This document shows, piece by piece, positions 7,046-14,489 of a stretch of DNA of 64,000 bases. Within the stretch, counting starts at the first letter, position 1, and each line of letters begins with the position of its first letter. The notes under the pieces were generated by a model. It worked only from the letters and a program-made list of their open reading frames with translations. It had not been told where the DNA came from and searched no databases. Position numbers and translations under genes: made by a program. This stretch comes from Collinsella sp. An7. GTDB taxonomy: Bacteria > Actinomycetota > Coriobacteriia > Coriobacteriales > Coriobacteriaceae. The DNA is taken from NCBI RefSeq assembly GCF_002159335.1, contig NZ_NFHP01000003.1:124001-188000 (forward strand), given 5' to 3'.

Positions 7046-7331
7046 AGCGGGGGCGCTCGCCCTTACCATCGTGGCCTGGGCGCTGCGCCTGTGCGGTATC
7101 GCGTTGGCGGTTATCGTCGTGGCGCTTTCGTTTTCGGGCGTCGCCTCGCGGCTCGGCCTGGTGAACCTCGTGATCGATATCTCGCGCGCGATCCCCTCGG
7201 TCATCGCAGGGTACGGGCTTATCGCGACGCCGATGGGCGGGGTCTTCCGTCTCGACTTTGCCCTCATGGCGGTGCTTTTCTTCTTGCTCGACTATCTCTG
7301 CCAGCGAGTTGCCCGTTCGCTGCGCCGTTAG
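7032..7331 (+). CDS. Small hydrophobic membrane protein, unknown function
   Basis: This 99-residue protein starts at GTG 7032, preceded by AGGAGG, and overlaps the end of the ABC-F gene by 14 bases, so it is probably co-translated with it. It is largely hydrophobic. One helix covers about residues 7-33, and a second lies near the C-terminus (FALMAVLFFLLDYL), followed by a basic tail QRVARSLRR. A weakly hydrophobic middle segment may be a third helix or re-entrant loop. The site-2 protease gene starts 9 bases after its stop. I recognise no family. Its position suggests a membrane partner or substrate of the protease, which is inference only. Confidence 0.7.
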   Translation: MNGRKAGALALTIVAWALRLCGIALAVIVVALSFSGVASRLGLVNLVIDISRAIPSVIAGYGLIATPMGGVFRLDFALMAVLFFLLDYLCQRVARSLRR

Positions 7332-7340
7332 GAGCTCCGT

Positions 7341-8021
7341 ATGGACGTTGCGTACCTCATCTACCTGCTCATCCAGGCGGCGGCGCTCATCTTAGGCCTC
7401 TGTGTGCACGAGAGCGCCCATGCGCTCGCCGCTTGGGCCTTGGGAGATAAGACGGCGCGCTCCCGGGGGCGCGTCTCGCTGAACCCGCTTGCGCACATCG
7501 ACCCCTTCGGCACCGTGCTCCTGCCGCTCATCATGATCGTGCTCGGCGGCCCGGTTTTTGCGTTTGCCAAGCCTGTCCCGGTCTACCTCGGCAACCTCAA
7601 GCACCCCAAGCGCGACGAGGTGCTGGTGGCGCTTGCGGGTCCGCTCTCAAACATCGCGCTCTCCTGCATCGCCACGGCCCTCCTGGCCGCCCTCGGTCAG
7701 ATGACCATTCCCTCAACCGAGTGGTTCCGCGTTATCTACTATGTGGCCGACTTCCTCCAGGTCCTTATGCTCGTCAACCTGTCGCTCTCCTTCTTCAACC
7801 TCATTCCGCTTCCGCCTCTCGACGGCAGCTCCATCCTCGTGCCCTTCCTCAAGGGCGAGGCGCTCAACACCTACTACCAGATCCAGCGCTATGCGATGCC
7901 CATCCTCATCATCGTGCTCTACCTGCTCCCGCAGATTCTGCACATCGACCTCGTGGGCCTCTACTTCAACGTAACCGTGTATCCCTTGTTCGACCTGCTT
8001 CAGGGGCTTGCCTTAGGCTAG
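7341..8021 (+). CDS. Site-2 type zinc metalloprotease (peptidase M50)
   Basis: This 226-residue membrane protease probably cleaves within or beside membrane helices. The zinc-binding HESAH lies at residues 23-27 in the first helix (LCVHESAHALAA). The second metal ligand is the Asp in NLIPLPPLDGS near residue 162, the standard M50 arrangement. There are about five to six membrane helices and no PDZ domain, which matches the short YwhC-like subfamily rather than RseP. AGGAG precedes ATG 7341. It lies just ahead of scpAB, a neighbourhood common for this subfamily. The substrate is unknown. Confidence 0.92.
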   Translation: MDVAYLIYLLIQAAALILGLCVHESAHALAAWALGDKTARSRGRVSLNPLAHIDPFGTVLLPLIMIVLGGPVFAFAKPVPVYLGNLKHPKRDEVLVALAGPLSNIALSCIATALLAALGQMTIPSTEWFRVIYYVADFLQVLMLVNLSLSFFNLIPLPPLDGSSILVPFLKGEALNTYYQIQRYAMPILIIVLYLLPQILHIDLVGLYFNVTVYPLFDLLQGLALG

Positions 8022-8043
8022 AATAAGGGCCGCTAGACCACGA

Positions 8044-8157
8044 CGGCGCGCCGGAGGACCCCGTCTCCCGCGCGGGCTCATGCGGGTCGGGATTCACCGT
8101 GCCGGTGAATCCCTCCCGAAATCGCCCGCACGGGAGACGGGCTCCTCTGGCGCGCCG
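8044..8157. repeat. Nested long hairpin between the protease gene and scpA
   Basis: Outer arms 8044-8076 and 8125-8157 pair over 33 bp with three mismatches. Inside lies a second perfect 11-bp stem, 8089-8099 with 8103-8113, around a 3-nt loop. It starts 22 bases after the protease stop. It is far longer than a normal intrinsic terminator and has no T-run. The loop does not match the loop shared by the two hairpins near 1.1-1.6 kb. Confidence 0.88.
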
Positions 8158-8283
8158 ACAACGGTTGTCTAAGAGCAGGGAGAAGAGAAGACGCTCCTTA
8201 AAGGCAACCTCGTCGCAACGATGCACAATTGGTAGCACTGCGATCGAGCTGACCTTTCAGGTTGAATTCTCTTTTTAATACGT

Positions 8284-8315
8284 GCATGCCGCGCTTTATA
8301 CACAAGTCGGCATGC
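8284..8315. promoter_or_regulatory. Inverted repeat GCATGCCG/CGGCATGC upstream of scpA
   Basis: Two perfect 8-bp arms (8284-8291 and 8308-8315) flank 16 bases containing TTATAC. It ends 39 bases before the scpA start. It could be an operator over a -10 element or an RNA hairpin in the leader. Confidence 0.4.
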
Positions 8316-8354
8316 CCCCGCCGGGCGGGACGGAACAGAGAGGGGAGGGGCCTC

Positions 8355-9155
8355 GTGTCATATCGCGTTACCACGGCGGGCTATTCCGGCCCCTTTGACC
8401 TGTTGCTCCAGCTCGTCTCGCGCCAGAAGGTTGATATCGGCGCTATCTCTATCTCTGAGGTCGCAGAGCAGTATCTGGCCGAGGTTGACCGCATGGACGA
8501 GGTCGACCTCGATGTGGCGAGCGATTTTCTGCTTGTGGCTGCCACGTTGCTCGATATCAAGGCCGCCTCGCTCGTGCCCGATGAGCGCGGGAGCTCCAAG
8601 TCCGACGATCTGGATGAGGACGACGAGCTTGCCGGGCTCGACGGTGAGGCGCTGCGCGAGGTGCTCATTCAGCGACTCATCGCCTACAAGCAGTTCAAGG
8701 GTGCGGCGGCGGCGCTCGGTGCTCGCATGGAGGCGGAGCGTCGCATGCATCCGCGCGTGGCGGGGCCCGACCCAGAGTTTCTGAACCTCATGCCTGACTA
8801 TCTTGCCGGCATCACCCTGCGCGGGCTCGCGGTGATCTGCGCGGACCTCGATGGCCGCCGAGAGACGTTTCTTCTCGAGGCGGAGCACGTGGCACCGCAC
8901 CGCGTGCCGCTCGAGCTCACCGTGGCTTCGGTCGACCGGCTCACCCGCACCAAGGGGACGTGCACTTTCACGGAGCTCATCGAGGGCGCCGAGACCACTG
9001 ACCAGCTCGTTTCGACCTTCTTGGCGATTCTCGAGCTCACCAAGCGTGGCTCGCTTACGCTTTCTCAGGAAGAGAATTTTGGCGAGATTTATATCGAACG
9101 TGTCGAGGGCGCTCCGGAATACCGTCCGGGCGAGGCGCTCTCTGTTGAGGAATAG
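8355..9155 (+). CDS. scpA: Segregation and condensation protein A
   Basis: ScpA is the kleisin that bridges the two heads of the SMC dimer and, with ScpB, forms the condensin-like complex that helps separate chromosomes. The 266-residue product opens with the typical YSGPFDLLLQLV and carries the usual acidic middle region (DLDEDDELAG) before the C-terminal winged helix that binds an SMC head. The start is placed at GTG 8355 because GGGGAGGGG lies just upstream. Open frame extends further back without such a site. scpB follows after 29 bases. The smc gene is not in this window. Confidence 0.95.
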   Translation: MSYRVTTAGYSGPFDLLLQLVSRQKVDIGAISISEVAEQYLAEVDRMDEVDLDVASDFLLVAATLLDIKAASLVPDERGSSKSDDLDEDDELAGLDGEALREVLIQRLIAYKQFKGAAAALGARMEAERRMHPRVAGPDPEFLNLMPDYLAGITLRGLAVICADLDGRRETFLLEAEHVAPHRVPLELTVASVDRLTRTKGTCTFTELIEGAETTDQLVSTFLAILELTKRGSLTLSQEENFGEIYIERVEGAPEYRPGEALSVEE

Positions 9156-9184
9156 GCGCTCGGCGCCAGGGAGGAACGGCAGCT

Positions 9185-9898
9185 ATGGAGGATCTGGAGC
9201 GGTTGGAGCCCGGCTCGCCCAAGGCGGCGCTCGAGGCGCTTCTGCTGGTCTCGAGCGACCCGGTGAGTGCGAGCGCGCTCGCTCAGGCGCTCGACCTTGC
9301 CCCCGGCGAGGCGGCCTCGCTTCTTGCTGAGCTCAAGGTCGAGTACGAGGAGGCCAACCGGGGCTTTCAGCTTCGCGAGGTCGCTGGCGGTTGGCGGCTC
9401 TTCACGCACCCCGCCTTCCACGACCAGGTGGAGTCGTTCGTGCTCTCGTGGGATACCCAAAAGTTGAGCCAGGCGGCACTCGAGGCGCTTGCGGTCATCG
9501 CCTATCATCAGCCCGCCACGCGCGAGCAGGTGCGCGGTATCCGCGGTGTCAACTCAGATGGCGTCATCTCCTCGCTCGTGGACAAGGGCCTTGTGCGCGA
9601 GCTCGGGCGCGATCCGGAGCACGGTCAGGCGATTCTCTACGGCACCACCAATGCGTTTCTTGAGAAGTTCGGTCTCCGCTCGCTCAAGGACCTGCCGGAC
9701 CTCGAGCAGTTTGCCCCCGATGAACAGGCGCGCCAGTTTATTCGCGAGCGTCTCTCGGGTCGCTCTATCCAGTCGACTCTCGAGGAGGCCGACGAGGATC
9801 TTGCCGAGGAGCGCGACCTCATCGAGGATTACGATGAGGATCCCGATGCCGACCTCATGCTCGTGGGCAATGCGACGGACGAGGAATTCGATGACTGA
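9185..9898 (+). CDS. scpB: Segregation and condensation protein B
   Basis: ScpB dimers bind the middle of ScpA and complete the SMC-ScpAB complex. The 237-residue product has the two tandem winged-helix domains of the family. The conserved stretch LSQAALEALAVIAYHQP, near residues 95-111, is followed by TREQVRGIRGVNSDG. The C-terminal ~40 residues form an acidic, probably disordered tail (EEADEDLAEERDLIEDYDED). AGGGAGGAA lies upstream of ATG 9185. Order and spacing suggest one transcript from scpA through cmk and beyond. Confidence 0.95.
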   Translation: MEDLERLEPGSPKAALEALLLVSSDPVSASALAQALDLAPGEAASLLAELKVEYEEANRGFQLREVAGGWRLFTHPAFHDQVESFVLSWDTQKLSQAALEALAVIAYHQPATREQVRGIRGVNSDGVISSLVDKGLVRELGRDPEHGQAILYGTTNAFLEKFGLRSLKDLPDLEQFAPDEQARQFIRERLSGRSIQSTLEEADEDLAEERDLIEDYDEDPDADLMLVGNATDEEFDD

Positions 9899-9974
9899 TC
9901 CGTCTTGCACCGCGCAACATAACAAATTGCGCTCGGATTTAAAACCGGCAGCCACGGGGGAATACCCCCACACG

Positions 9975-10796
9975 ATGCGCCTTCAGCGCTTTTTAGCACG
10001 TGCCGGCGTGGCGAGTCGTCGCGGATCGGAGGATCTTATGACCGCCGGTCGCGTGACGGTCAACGGCGCGCCCGCGACTGAGCTGGGCACCAAGGTCACG
10101 GTTGGCGTGGACCGGGTCGCGGTTGACGGCAAAACCGTTGCGCTTGACCAGGGCGCGGTCTACCTCATGCTCCACAAGCCTGCAGGCTACCTCACCACCA
10201 TGGCCGACCCTCAGGGTAGGCCCTGTGTGGCGAGCCTCGTGCCCCGTGAGCAGTATCCGGGGCTCTTCCCGGTGGGGCGACTCGACAAGGACACGACGGG
10301 CCTTCTGCTCTTTACCACCGACGGCGACCTGGGAAACATCCTGCTGCACCCCTCGCATCACGTTGCCAAGCGCTATCTCGCGCTCGTCGACGGCACGGTG
10401 CGCGATGCGGAGCTTGAGCCCCTGAGAGCGGGCATCACGCTCGATGACGGGCCGTGCCAGCCTGCGCCCTGCCGCATCTTGGATCACTCGGAGGAGGCAT
10501 GTCTCTGGCCCGATACGGCCTCTGCCGAGGCTCGCGGTCGTGCCGGCACGGCGACGGGCGTTGAGGTGATCCTCCACGAGGGCCGCAAGAATCAGGTCAA
10601 GCGCATGCTCGGCGCCATCGGGCACCCGGTGCTCCTCTTGCACCGTGATCGCATGGGTCCGCTCGAGCTGGGCGACCTTGCTCGTGGGTCGTGGCGTATG
10701 CTCACCCCTGAGGAGGTCGACGCGCTGAAACGCGTCTCATCTGTTGCATCGGACCCGGCGTACGCCCGGGATGCTTTGAGAAAGGACCATGCATGA
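9975..10796 (+). CDS. rluB: 23S rRNA pseudouridine synthase, RluB/RsuA family
   Basis: The enzyme isomerises a uridine in 23S rRNA to pseudouridine. An S4 RNA-binding domain covers about residues 1-60 (RLQRFLARAGVASRR). The catalytic core contains GRLDKDTTGLLL near residue 101, whose first Asp is the nucleophile, and GRKNQVKRML near 200. The frame is open further upstream, but ATG 9975 fits the family start (MRLQRFLA). Only a weak GGGGGAA precedes it, inside a small hairpin. The stop overlaps the cmk start as ATGA. RluB is the usual partner of scpAB-cmk clusters. The exact target site is inferred from the family. Confidence 0.9.
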   Translation: MRLQRFLARAGVASRRGSEDLMTAGRVTVNGAPATELGTKVTVGVDRVAVDGKTVALDQGAVYLMLHKPAGYLTTMADPQGRPCVASLVPREQYPGLFPVGRLDKDTTGLLLFTTDGDLGNILLHPSHHVAKRYLALVDGTVRDAELEPLRAGITLDDGPCQPAPCRILDHSEEACLWPDTASAEARGRAGTATGVEVILHEGRKNQVKRMLGAIGHPVLLLHRDRMGPLELGDLARGSWRMLTPEEVDALKRVSSVASDPAYARDALRKDHA

Positions 10797-11479
10797 TCAT
10801 CGCCATCGACGGGCCGGCCGGCTCGGGCAAGTCCACCATCGCGCGCGAGGTCGCGCAGCGCTTCGGCTTTACGAAACTCGATACGGGCGCCATGTACCGC
10901 GCCGTGACGCTTTCTGCCCTGGAGCGCGCCGTCGACCTCGACAACGAGGATGCTATCGACGAGCTTGCGCGCACGATCCAGATCACCTTCCCGGCGGGGT
11001 CGGGCGAGAACGTTCGCATCGCCGTGGATGGCGCCGATGTGAGCGAGGCCATCCGCACGCCGCGCATCGACGCGAACGTTTCCAAGGTAGCGGCGTATCC
11101 GGGAGTCCGCGCGGCGATGCTCACCCCCCAGCGCGCGTTTGCCGAGGGGCGCGACGTGGTGGCCGAGGGTCGCGATATCGGCACGGTGGTCTTTCCCGCG
11201 GCCGAGATCAAGGTTTTTCTCACGGCCGACCCCCGCGAGCGTGCGCGCCGCCGCGTGCTGCAGCGCCATGAGGGCGAGGAGTTCGCCGCCGAGGCGCTCG
11301 AGGCCGAGATAGCCGAGACCCTCGCGGCGATCGAGCGCCGTGACGACCTCGACTCGCACCGCGCTGCCGCCCCGCTCGTTGCGGCGCCCGACGCCGTGGC
11401 GATCGACTCCACGGCCTATACCATCGACGAGGTCGTGGCGCGCATCGCCGAGCTCATCGCCGAGAGGAGGGGCGCATGA
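10793..11479 (+). CDS. cmk: Cytidylate kinase
   Basis: It phosphorylates CMP and dCMP with ATP in nucleotide salvage and DNA precursor supply. The 228-residue product begins with the P-loop MIIAIDGPAGSGKST and continues with the substrate-binding DTGAMYRAVTL. GRDIGTVVFPAA and the Arg-rich lid ERARRRVLQR follow in the family order. It overlaps rluB upstream and plsC downstream by 4 bases each (ATGA), so the three genes are probably translationally coupled. The rluB-cmk-plsC-der order is common in Gram-positive bacteria. Confidence 0.97.
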   Translation: MIIAIDGPAGSGKSTIAREVAQRFGFTKLDTGAMYRAVTLSALERAVDLDNEDAIDELARTIQITFPAGSGENVRIAVDGADVSEAIRTPRIDANVSKVAAYPGVRAAMLTPQRAFAEGRDVVAEGRDIGTVVFPAAEIKVFLTADPRERARRRVLQRHEGEEFAAEALEAEIAETLAAIERRDDLDSHRAAAPLVAAPDAVAIDSTAYTIDEVVARIAELIAERRGA

Positions 11480-12201
11480 AGCTCCTGAACTACCACCTGG
11501 ACGACTACTACGATAACGGGATGCGCGATTACCCCCTGGCGCTCCGCATCTTCTACTACATCGTGATCGGTGTGCTCTTTGCCTTCTCTAAGGTGATGTG
11601 GCGCTGGAAGGTCGAGAACCCCGAGGGCCTCCTCCCCACCGGTGAGACGGGCTCGGTCATCATCTGCAACCACACCTCCATGGCAGAGGTCGTCTCCATC
11701 GTGCCGCATATCGTCACGACCGGTCGCAGAGTGCGCCCCATCATGAAGTCGGAGTTTAACAAGAACCCCATCGTGCGCTGGTTCTTCGGCCGCGTGGGCG
11801 GAATCCCGATCGATCGCGGCACCGCTGACATGAAGGCCATCCGCCGCGCGCAGCACGCCCTCAAGCGCGGCGAGGACATCCTCATCTTCCCCGAGGGCAC
11901 GCGTATCCGCACCGATGATCAGCCGGTGGAGGTGCACGGCGGGTTTGCGCTCATCGCGCAGATGGCCAAGGCCGATATCGTACCCATGGCGGTCTGCGGC
12001 TTTAGAGACATCACGCCTAAGGGCACACATCTCATGCGTCCCGTCAAAACGTGGATCCGCGTGGGGGAGCGCGTCTCCCTCTCCGATGCGCCCGAGGGCC
12101 TCAAGCGCTCCGCTCGCACCAAGTGGGTGGAGGACGAGGCTATCCGACGCATGTACGAGATTCGCGATGAGCTCCGCCACGAGCACCCGGGGAGGCGGTA
12201 G
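11476..12201 (+). CDS. plsC: 1-acyl-sn-glycerol-3-phosphate acyltransferase (PlsC-like)
   Basis: It adds the second acyl chain to make phosphatidic acid at the membrane. The catalytic block reads NHTSMAE (residues 65-71), so the family H-X4-D motif is H-X4-E here. The substrate-binding FPEGTR follows at about 138-143, preceded by GGIPIDR. One hydrophobic segment near residues 25-40 anchors it to the membrane. The 241-residue length is normal. plsY and gpsA, the earlier steps of the same pathway, lie 4 kb downstream in the same gene run. Whether the Glu supports full activity cannot be judged from sequence. Confidence 0.9.
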   Translation: MKLLNYHLDDYYDNGMRDYPLALRIFYYIVIGVLFAFSKVMWRWKVENPEGLLPTGETGSVIICNHTSMAEVVSIVPHIVTTGRRVRPIMKSEFNKNPIVRWFFGRVGGIPIDRGTADMKAIRRAQHALKRGEDILIFPEGTRIRTDDQPVEVHGGFALIAQMAKADIVPMAVCGFRDITPKGTHLMRPVKTWIRVGERVSLSDAPEGLKRSARTKWVEDEAIRRMYEIRDELRHEHPGRR

Positions 12202-12203
12202 CG

Positions 12204-13049
12204 ATGCCCGTCATCGAAGTCGCTCGACAGGCTGGTGCCTGCTACGGTGTTGAGCGCGCGCTCAAGATGGCGCTCGAGGCGTCTGACTCGGCCAGTCAGC
12301 CGGTCCATACCCTGGGGCCGCTCATCCACAACCCGCTCGTGGTCGCTGATCTCGAGGAGCGCGGGGTCCGGCCCGCCGCCGATCCGGCTGAGGCGGGATC
12401 GGGCACGCTCGTCATCCGCGCGCACGGGGTGACCCCGCAGGTCATCGCCGACGCCGAGGCGCGCGGCCTGGCTGTGGTCGATGCCACGTGCCCCTACGTC
12501 AAGCGCGTTCACCGCGCTGCGGCCCGTCTTGCCGCTGAGGGCTATCAGGTGCTCGTGGTGGGGGAGAGCGGACACCCCGAGGTGCAGGGTATTTTGGGTC
12601 ACGCGGGCGAAGGAGCACGTGTGGTCTCGGACGAGGACGACCTTGCCGGCCTTGCGCTTTGCGACAAGGTGGGCGTCGTTGTGCAGACGACCCAGACGGC
12701 CGAACGGTTGGCGCATGTGGTCGCTGCAGTCGTGGGCCGGGTGGGCGAGCTCCGCGTTATCAACACCATCTGCGAGGCCACAAGCGAGCGTCAGGCTGCG
12801 GCCGCCGAGCTTGCCGAGCGGTCCGACGTGATGATCGTGATCGGCGGGCGCGAGTCGGGGAATACCCGCCGCCTTGCGCAGATCTGCCGCGAACGCTGCA
12901 TGAACACGCATCATATCGAGGATGCTGCCGAGCTTGACGCCGCGTGGTTTGACGAGGCGGAGCGCATCGGCATCACCGCCGGGGCATCTACCCCAGCCGA
13001 GCAGATCGAGCGCACTGTCGCTCAGATCGAGCGGGTAGTGGCCGCATGA
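12204..13049 (+). CDS. ispH: 4-hydroxy-3-methylbut-2-enyl diphosphate reductase
   Basis: IspH makes IPP and DMAPP from HMBPP, the last MEP step, with a [4Fe-4S] cluster. The three cluster cysteines are seen at residues 13 (GACYGVERAL), 96 (DATCPYVKR) and 190 (NTICEATSERQ). Diphosphate-binding histidines occur in HTLGPLIHN, RAHGV and GHPEVQG. The 281-residue length is standard. ATG 12204 starts 2 bases after plsC stops, and the end overlaps the next gene by 4 bases. Together with ispG at the left edge this shows a MEP-type isoprenoid pathway. Confidence 0.97.
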   Translation: MPVIEVARQAGACYGVERALKMALEASDSASQPVHTLGPLIHNPLVVADLEERGVRPAADPAEAGSGTLVIRAHGVTPQVIADAEARGLAVVDATCPYVKRVHRAAARLAAEGYQVLVVGESGHPEVQGILGHAGEGARVVSDEDDLAGLALCDKVGVVVQTTQTAERLAHVVAAVVGRVGELRVINTICEATSERQAAAAELAERSDVMIVIGGRESGNTRRLAQICRERCMNTHHIEDAAELDAAWFDEAERIGITAGASTPAEQIERTVAQIERVVAA

Positions 13050-14479
13050 CCGCGCCCACCGTCCCACCCTACGCGCAGGGCCGTGCCGACTACGGCGGTC
13101 GCCCGGATGGCACCGGACAGCCGGTCTTGGGCGGCCGCGTAACTGCCGTCCGCCCGGATTCCCCCGCGTGGGATGCGGGGCTCGAGCCCGGGATGATCGT
13201 CACGAGTGTGGGCGACGAGCCGCTCTCGGACATGGTAGCCTGGCTCTGGGAGTCGGATGGCGACACGGTCGATCTTGAGGTCTTCGATCCGACGGATGGC
13301 ACCACCGCCACCTGCACCCTCGAACGCCTACCCGGCGAGGACTGGGGCGTCGACTTTGACGGGGCGATCTTTGACGGCATGCGGACCTGCGTAAACGGTT
13401 GTATCTTCTGTTTTATGACGATGCTCCCAGCGCACATGCGCGGCTCGCTTTACATCCGCGACGACGATTACCGCCTGAGCTTTCTGCAGGGGAACTTCGT
13501 CACCCTCACCAATCTCAGCGACAACGATATCGAGCGTATCATCTCCTGTCAGCTGAGCCCCATGAACGTCTCGATCCATGCCGTCTCGTCCGATGTTCGG
13601 CGCCGGCTCATGGGCAAGAACGCTGCGCGGGGCATGGAGGCGCTCGAGGCGCTCATGGCTGCGGGGATCGAGATCCATGCGCAGGTGGTGCTCTGTCCGG
13701 GCGTGAACGATGGCGCGGAACTTGACCGCACGCTCGCCTATGTTGAGGCTCACCCCCAGATCACAAGCCTGGGTATCGTGCCGCTCGGCTATACGAAGTT
13801 TCAGAAGCGCTTCGACCGGTCGTTCTCCGACGACCCGGCGGCCGCGCGCGCCGTGGTGGAGCAGGTCCGTCCGTTTCAGGAGCGCGCTCGTGCGCGCACC
13901 GGGCGCTCCGTCTACCAGCTCTCGGACGAGTTCTATCTCGCTGCGGGCGTGCCTGTGCCGGGGGAGGCGTGGTACGACGGCTACCCGCAGTTCTACGACG
14001 GAATCGGCATGATCCGCTCCTATCTCGACGATACGGCGACACTCCGCCGTGATGGCGCCGGGCGGCTCGAGGCGGTTGCTGCGGCCCTTGCGGCAGAAGA
14101 CCTTTCGCTCATGGTGGTCTCGGGTGAGGCCGCGCGCGAGACGGTTGCGGGCTTTGTGGAGGGGGCACCCCTCGGGGGACACGTTGCAGCCATCGAGAAC
14201 CGCTATTTTGGCGGCAACGTCAACGTGACGGGGCTCATCTGCGCCGAGGACCTTTTGGAGCAGCTGCCGCACGACCTCGTGGGGGTTATGCTCTTTCTGC
14301 CGGAGGTCATGTTCAACGCTGACGGCCTCACCCTCGACAGCTATCATCGAGAGGACCTGTTGGATACCCTCACGCGGCGTGGGGCCCGGGCGTACGCCAC
14401 CTCGACGCTCCCTGCCGATCTGCTGGATGCCCTCGAGGCCGCGCTTGCGGTGGACTCGGAGCATCCGGCTGCAAGATAA
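13046..14479 (+). CDS. PDZ-radical SAM protein with DUF512 domain
   Basis: The 477-residue protein has three parts. An N-terminal PDZ-like domain (about residues 20-90, with VRPDSPAWDAGLEPGMIV) is followed by a radical-SAM-like core with a CX3CX2C cluster motif at C115, C119 and C122. The DUF512 domain occupies the C-terminal part. This family is widespread in anaerobic Gram-positive bacteria, often beside der as here, and has no established substrate. The cysteine motif suggests SAM-dependent radical chemistry, while the PDZ domain suggests a protein partner. It overlaps ispH by 4 bases, and der starts 10 bases after it. A role in ribosome or cell-envelope maintenance would be inference from neighbours only. 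Confidence 0.88.
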   Translation: MTAPTVPPYAQGRADYGGRPDGTGQPVLGGRVTAVRPDSPAWDAGLEPGMIVTSVGDEPLSDMVAWLWESDGDTVDLEVFDPTDGTTATCTLERLPGEDWGVDFDGAIFDGMRTCVNGCIFCFMTMLPAHMRGSLYIRDDDYRLSFLQGNFVTLTNLSDNDIERIISCQLSPMNVSIHAVSSDVRRRLMGKNAARGMEALEALMAAGIEIHAQVVLCPGVNDGAELDRTLAYVEAHPQITSLGIVPLGYTKFQKRFDRSFSDDPAAARAVVEQVRPFQERARARTGRSVYQLSDEFYLAAGVPVPGEAWYDGYPQFYDGIGMIRSYLDDTATLRRDGAGRLEAVAAALAAEDLSLMVVSGEAARETVAGFVEGAPLGGHVAAIENRYFGGNVNVTGLICAEDLLEQLPHDLVGVMLFLPEVMFNADGLTLDSYHREDLLDTLTRRGARAYATSTLPADLLDALEAALAVDSEHPAAR

Positions 14480-14489
14480 GGAGTGCTGC

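Larger units (their letters stand above)
8022..8354. other. 333-bp non-coding gap before scpA with a 114-bp imperfect palindrome
   Basis: No gene is seen. The left half is filled by the nested inverted repeat at 8044-8157. The rest includes an AT-richer stretch ending in a T-run around 8271-8278, and an 8-bp inverted repeat at 8284-8315 with TTATAC between the arms. The scpA promoter probably lies here, but no clear -35/-10 pair stands out. Confidence 0.6.

Noticed and set aside
8171-8278. Possible small RNA ending at the T-run before scpA
   Set aside because: Pairing between the AGAGAAG stretch and TTCTCT exists, but there is no clear promoter and no match to 4.5S, 6S or tmRNA features. Evidence is too thin for an RNA call.
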